Positions 60,004 to 64,000 of a DNA stretch of 64,000 bases are shown piece after piece (the first letter of the stretch is position 1; each line of letters opens with the position of its first letter). The stretch covers positions 744,001-808,000 of the forward strand of contig JAYXKI010000006.1 in the NCBI GenBank assembly GCA_037892935.1. Direction: 5' to 3'. Origin of the DNA: Phlebopus portentosus. Lineage: Eukaryota > Basidiomycota > Agaricomycetes > Boletales > Boletinellaceae. Both the position numbers and the translations under genes were made by a program. The notes beneath the pieces were generated by a model. The model searched no databases. It was not told the DNA's origin and was given only the letters and a program-made list of their open reading frames with translations.

Positions 60004-61244
60004 ATGCCTGGTCTAACGTTACCTCCGTTTCCCGATAATATCAAAACTCACCCTCTCTTGGTCATTGACTATGAACTCGTGAAGGCAGGAGATCTAGAAG
60101 AAATCGACAAGCTCTGGAAAGCCGCGACAGAGCTCGGCTTCTGGTAGTAAGCATCTTTTCCGCATTGCACCTAGATGCCACTCAAGAAAAGACGACAGCT
60201 TGAAGAACCATGGCGCTGATAAGGAAGTTGAGGGTATGTTTGATATGGGAGCTGAGACTATGGACCTACCTCTTGAGGAGAAAATGAAGTTCGAGCAAGG
60301 CGACGATGGAAAGTCCTTTGGGTAACAGCATCTCCTAGCTGATGACCGGAATGGCTTTAACTTGTCACTAAAGATATAAGGCGCTGGGTACGATTGCTAC
60401 AAATGAGCATGGAAGTCCCGATAACGTCGAGTTCATCAACATCTCCAAGGAAGATGCGCTTGCATATCCGAAGGTTGTTCACCGTACATATCCGTCCACA
60501 GTTGTCGCTCGAATGGAACCATCCATCACTCCTTTTGTCCGTAAATCGCTCGCCGTCATTGACACGATATTCTCGGTATTTGAAAAGAAACTCGAATTGC
60601 CTGCTGGCACACTTCGTGAACTTCATTCGCTCGAAAAGCATAGCGGTTCCGAAGCCCGTTGCATTAAAAGCCCGCCCAAGCATACCGATACCGGTAGCGG
60701 TCCAATCGACAAGGACAAAGTAGCCCTGGGCGCTCATACAGACTTCGGGTCGCTTTCGTTCCTGCACAATAGGCTTGGCGGCCTGCAAGTCCTTCCCCCG
60801 AACAGCCCAGACTGGCAGTATGTCCGTCCGATTCCTGGGCATGCCATTTGCAACATCGGAGACGCACTTTCTCTGTTCTCTGGAGGCATTCTCCGTTCAA
60901 ACATTCACAGAATCGTGCCTCCTCCAGGCACTCAAGCCACACATACGCGTTGGTCAGTCGTTTTCTTCTCGCGGCCCGGAAGTAGTGTGCGTCTTCGTGC
61001 ATTGGAGGAAAGTCTGGTAGTAAAAGAAGCACTGTCCCGCATGACTCCCGAGGACCGGGCTAGATATGATCCAAACGTGACTCAGGGAGAATGGTATACC
61101 AGAAGAATGAAGTACACCAGGCTTAAGAACAGAACGGTAAGCATTTCAGTCACGACGTGGGGCCTGTACTAATTGAAATCGATTCAGGGACCCGAGACGT
61201 ATCGTGCAAGTCGGGGAATGGAGCACAAACCGCATATTATTTAA
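60004..61244 (+). CDS. 2-oxoglutarate/Fe(II) oxygenase C (isopenicillin N synthase-like)
   Basis: This is the third tandem paralogue. Four exons (60004-60146, 60199-60321, 60374-61136, 61188-61244) give 361 residues, one residue longer than A and B. Iron ligands are in LGAHTDFGSLSFLHNRLGG and SNIHRIVPPPG, and the oxoglutarate arginine is in HTRWSVVFFSRPG. It ends ETYRASRGMEHKPHII. The start context and N-terminus (MPGLTLPPFPDN) are shared with B, and the EQGDDGKSFG segment is closer to A. The 690 bp spacing to B suggests the original tandem distance, before the coiled-coil gene entered between A and B. Confidence 0.9.
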
Positions 61245-61661
61245 CTTGGGAGAACTCACAGCCTCAAGGACGGCCTGAGATGCACCAGGAGCTATGCCTT
61301 TCCGTGTACTACGCGTTTGCGATATCTCTTGTCTTGAATTGTAAAATTAGCCAAAGCGCATCACTTTTTGGAGAATACTTATGAAACCATTAGGATGAGG
61401 GATGCCTCTGTGGGAATCTGTCCTACCTTGACCCGATACGCCAGGTTCTGACCTGGAATAAACATCTTGGTTTGTAGGCTTTTCAACTTGAAGACGCGGA
61501 AAGTCACAGATGTCACAAACCTGTTCTTCACGTGAATTGGTAAACACGTCACGTCGTGTGTGACGAGCTCGTCACTCACAGTGCTAGACTGCAAGTACTG
61601 TTGTTATACTCAAGCTTGCGCACCTCAACGGAACTACAAACGAACAATGCTATGAAGAAAT
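61245..61661. other. Intergenic, promoter of VPS39
   Basis: 417 bp. A palindromic-looking stretch ACACGTCACGTCGTGTGTGACG at about 61543-61564 could bind a bZIP factor. No gene is seen. Confidence 0.35.
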
Positions 61662-64000
61662 ATGAGACCCTTCTACGAAGCAGCCTCCGTTGTATGCGGA
61701 ATTAAAGAGAAGATAGAATCGTTGGCAGTTCATGGTATGAATCGGTCTCCGTTTCATAGAACGTTGCGAACTCATAGAATGACAGGCGATAGGCTGTTTC
61801 TTGGGACCGCTGTCGGGAACCTGCATATTTATAATATAGATCATGAAGACGACAAAAGCTTGAAAGCTAATCTTGTCACAACCAAGAACTTGGGCAAAAG
61901 ACCCGTAGAGCAAGTTGGGTATATCAAGGACATAAACTCGGTCGTTGCTCTTTCAGGTCTGTGACAATAAAACAAGCATATAGAAATCATCTAAGGTTGT
62001 GTTTAGATTCGGTTGTGACGCTTTACCCGTTTCCGGATCTCGTTCCTCCTACACCACTCCCGCGATCGCGAAAAGCGTTCTCATTCGCTGTTTCTTCAAC
62101 GGTTGAGAGTGTACCGGTGGACGGAAAAGTGCAATCATTCGCCGATGTGGGAGGTACAAGTGCGTCAGGGATTCCTACGCTCGTGACATATTTGGTTGTC
62201 GGCGCACAGAGGAAGATGGTTGTCTATTCGTGGAAGGACGGAGAAGCTCAGGAAGTCAAGGTGATCAAATCCGTGCTCGAGGCTATTGATAACTGACCTA
62301 TTTGATCTCAGGAAGCTCCTCTACCGCATTCAGCTAGGGTCATTGCGTTCATAAAACGCAATGTTCTATGCTTGGCCTATACCGCTTCGGATCACGTTCT
62401 GTTTTACCTCGAAACTATGACTGCCGCGGAACTGACGATGCCTGTGAACGTGCCTACATCGACGAGTTCTGGCGCTTATGGTATGAGCTCTCTCTCTGGA
62501 CTTGGCGGATATATGTCCCTGGGTCTCGCCGCCAAAGCTAAGCCGATGGCGGTCAATGTCGGAGACGAAGTCCTGATACCAAAAGATGGTACGTTGTACG
62601 TGACTCTATGGATCGGTCCAGTTCGTTCATAATATACCTCGCTCAGGCGTAGGCTTCTTTTTTGGTACGGACGGAAAGGCCTCTCAAAACAGTTTACTAT
62701 GGAATGCACCTCCTGAAGACATCGGTAAGCGCAACTGGTCGCACAGAAATTGTGCTTGAGCAGTGTTCTGACCTTCGATGTTAGCCTATGTAAAGCCCTA
62801 CATATTGTCAGTACAACCTGCGGGCAGTATCTCGGCCTCCGCTCTTGATCCCTCAATTATGGCTCCGATAGGACCGTCTGGATTTGTGCAAGCTCCAGTG
62901 CTGCAAATTCATTCAGCGATAGATCAGCAACCTGTCCAATTTACGCTTCTACCCAGCTCTGCGCCATCATCATCCTCATTGAGGTTGTTGGTACCTTCGC
63001 CTTCTGCAAAGGCGCCGGTTTATGCTGTATCGACGCCCGTGGATCGAACCGCAGCATCGATGGAAGGCAGTACAATTTGGGTTTTTCGGATGAAAGCATG
63101 GGGAGAACAGATAGATGACCTCGTCGGAGAGGAGAGATATACGGAAGCTCTCGCCTTGCTAGAGACCATTGAAGAACCTACCTTACCTGATAAGGTTGAT
63201 CTTCGTTTCTTATTTTATTACGAATCGTAACTAATTTTAAAATATTGAAGGCATCACGGACGGCAAGAATACGCGCTCTCAATGCAGTATCCCAGTTCAA
63301 GAAAGGAGAATTCGACAGTGCATTAACTACGTTCATTCAACTGGATATCAATCCTGCGAAGGTCGTCGCTCTTTACCCAGATGTCGTATCTGGTCGTCTG
63401 CATGTCCCGTCAGATCGATGGATACCACTTTTTGGAGGTCCAGAACCTAAGCCGAAAGCTGCCTTTGTGCAGTCTGAGGAGCAGAAGGAACCAGGAGCTG
63501 GAACCTCCCCAGTTGCTCGGACCCCATCACCAGCAGGCTCGATACGTTCTCTGCGTGCTCGAAGGAAAGGCACATTGGATACGAGGGCATCTGGAGTGAG
63601 CAGTAGTGTAGAGAGGGATGAGGACAGAGTTTCCCTTCGGGGCCGAACGAAAGAAAAGTCGAAAACTGCTGGTGAGTTTCTGACCTATCTATACTTTCGT
63701 TCTTCGGCGCGAACTCAAAGGGTTTTAAGATACATTCCCGCGCTCCGTAGAGGCCCTTTTGCGTTACCTTCCGGACAGACGTCCTCGGATCGGACATGCA
63801 CTGAATGTCTTGCATATCACTCCTGCTCAATCCCACCAGTTTCCATCTCTATCAGAAGCGTCTGTAGAGGACCTGCTTGCTCTTCCGAGCGTGCCTTTAA
63901 CGTCGTTGACTCCGGAAGAACTGATCCGTTTCGCGCAAATTGTCGACACTGCACTTTTCAAAGCTTATCTAGTTGTACGACCTGGGTTGATCGGACCATT
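61662..64000 (+). CDS. VPS39: VPS39/VAM6-like HOPS/CORVET tether subunit, 3' end outside window
   Basis: VPS39 (VAM6) is a subunit of the HOPS tethering complex on vacuoles and late endosomes, where it binds Rab7/Ypt7. Eight exons are visible (61662-61734, 61786-61956, 62007-62260, 62312-62588, 62647-62724, 62785-63194, 63251-63671, 63730-64000) and phases agree throughout; about 651 residues can be read. The N-terminal CNH/beta-propeller domain has RLFLGTAVGNLHIYN, DSVVTLYPFPDL and KRNVLCLAYTASDHV. The Vps39 helical part begins near YTEALALLETIEEP and includes FKKGEFDSALTTFIQLDINP, VVALYPDVVSGRLHVPS and IVDTALFKAYLVVRPGLIGP at the window edge. A Ser/Arg-rich insert lies around 63470-63670. 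The clathrin-repeat C-terminus is cut off by the window. Confidence 0.92.

Overview
The window is nuclear DNA of a filamentous basidiomycete, most likely an Agaricomycete. Genes are dense and split by many 45-70 nt introns with GTRNGY donors. The recognisable housekeeping genes are fungal (SPT2, VPS39, a Zn2Cys6 regulator of the fungal_trans type, degenerate EFM4 and SGD1/NOM1). A 1033-residue coiled-coil protein of a type I recall as repetitive in Agaricomycetes also points there. No tRNA, rRNA or CRISPR was seen. Coordinates come from hand splicing; for most genes the summed exon lengths were checked to be a multiple of three.

Region 1-26.5 kb. After the 3' end of a carboxylesterase gene (29-797) come four copies of one two-gene unit. 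Each unit has an HSPA12-type Hsp70-like ATPase gene (H) head-to-head with a gene for an uncharacterised helical partner protein (P): H1/P1 (1214-5228), H2/P2 (5600-10221), P3/H3 (17326-21732) and P4/H4 (22361-26460). Units 1-2 and 3-4 face each other as mirror images around two unrelated plus-strand genes: a serine-rich protein and a CS-domain/Sel1-like tail-anchored protein. Exon structure is conserved between the H copies. A promoter element (CTTCTATTCAC, pointing at H) is shared by units 2, 3 and 4. H1 is broken by frameshifts; H2, H3 and H4 and all four P genes read open. This is the strongest candidate here for an undescribed system: an ATPase and a dedicated, co-regulated, co-duplicated partner.

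Region 26.5-39.8 kb is decayed. It holds a 0.9 kb non-coding repeat present twice (about 26868-27795 and 36310-37225), a broken EFM4 methyltransferase gene, a broken SGD1/NOM1 gene, a 5'-truncated and nearly identical copy of the H3 3' half (34402-35716), a 613 bp MITE-like element with TA target duplication (37932-38544) and perhaps one small secreted-protein gene.

Region 39.8-64 kb is ordinary gene space. It contains a Zn2Cys6 transcription factor, SPT2, an intact secreted carboxylesterase paralogous to the one at the window start, three tandem 2-oxoglutarate/Fe(II) oxygenases split by an inserted transposon-like coiled-coil gene, and the first two thirds of VPS39 running off the right edge.
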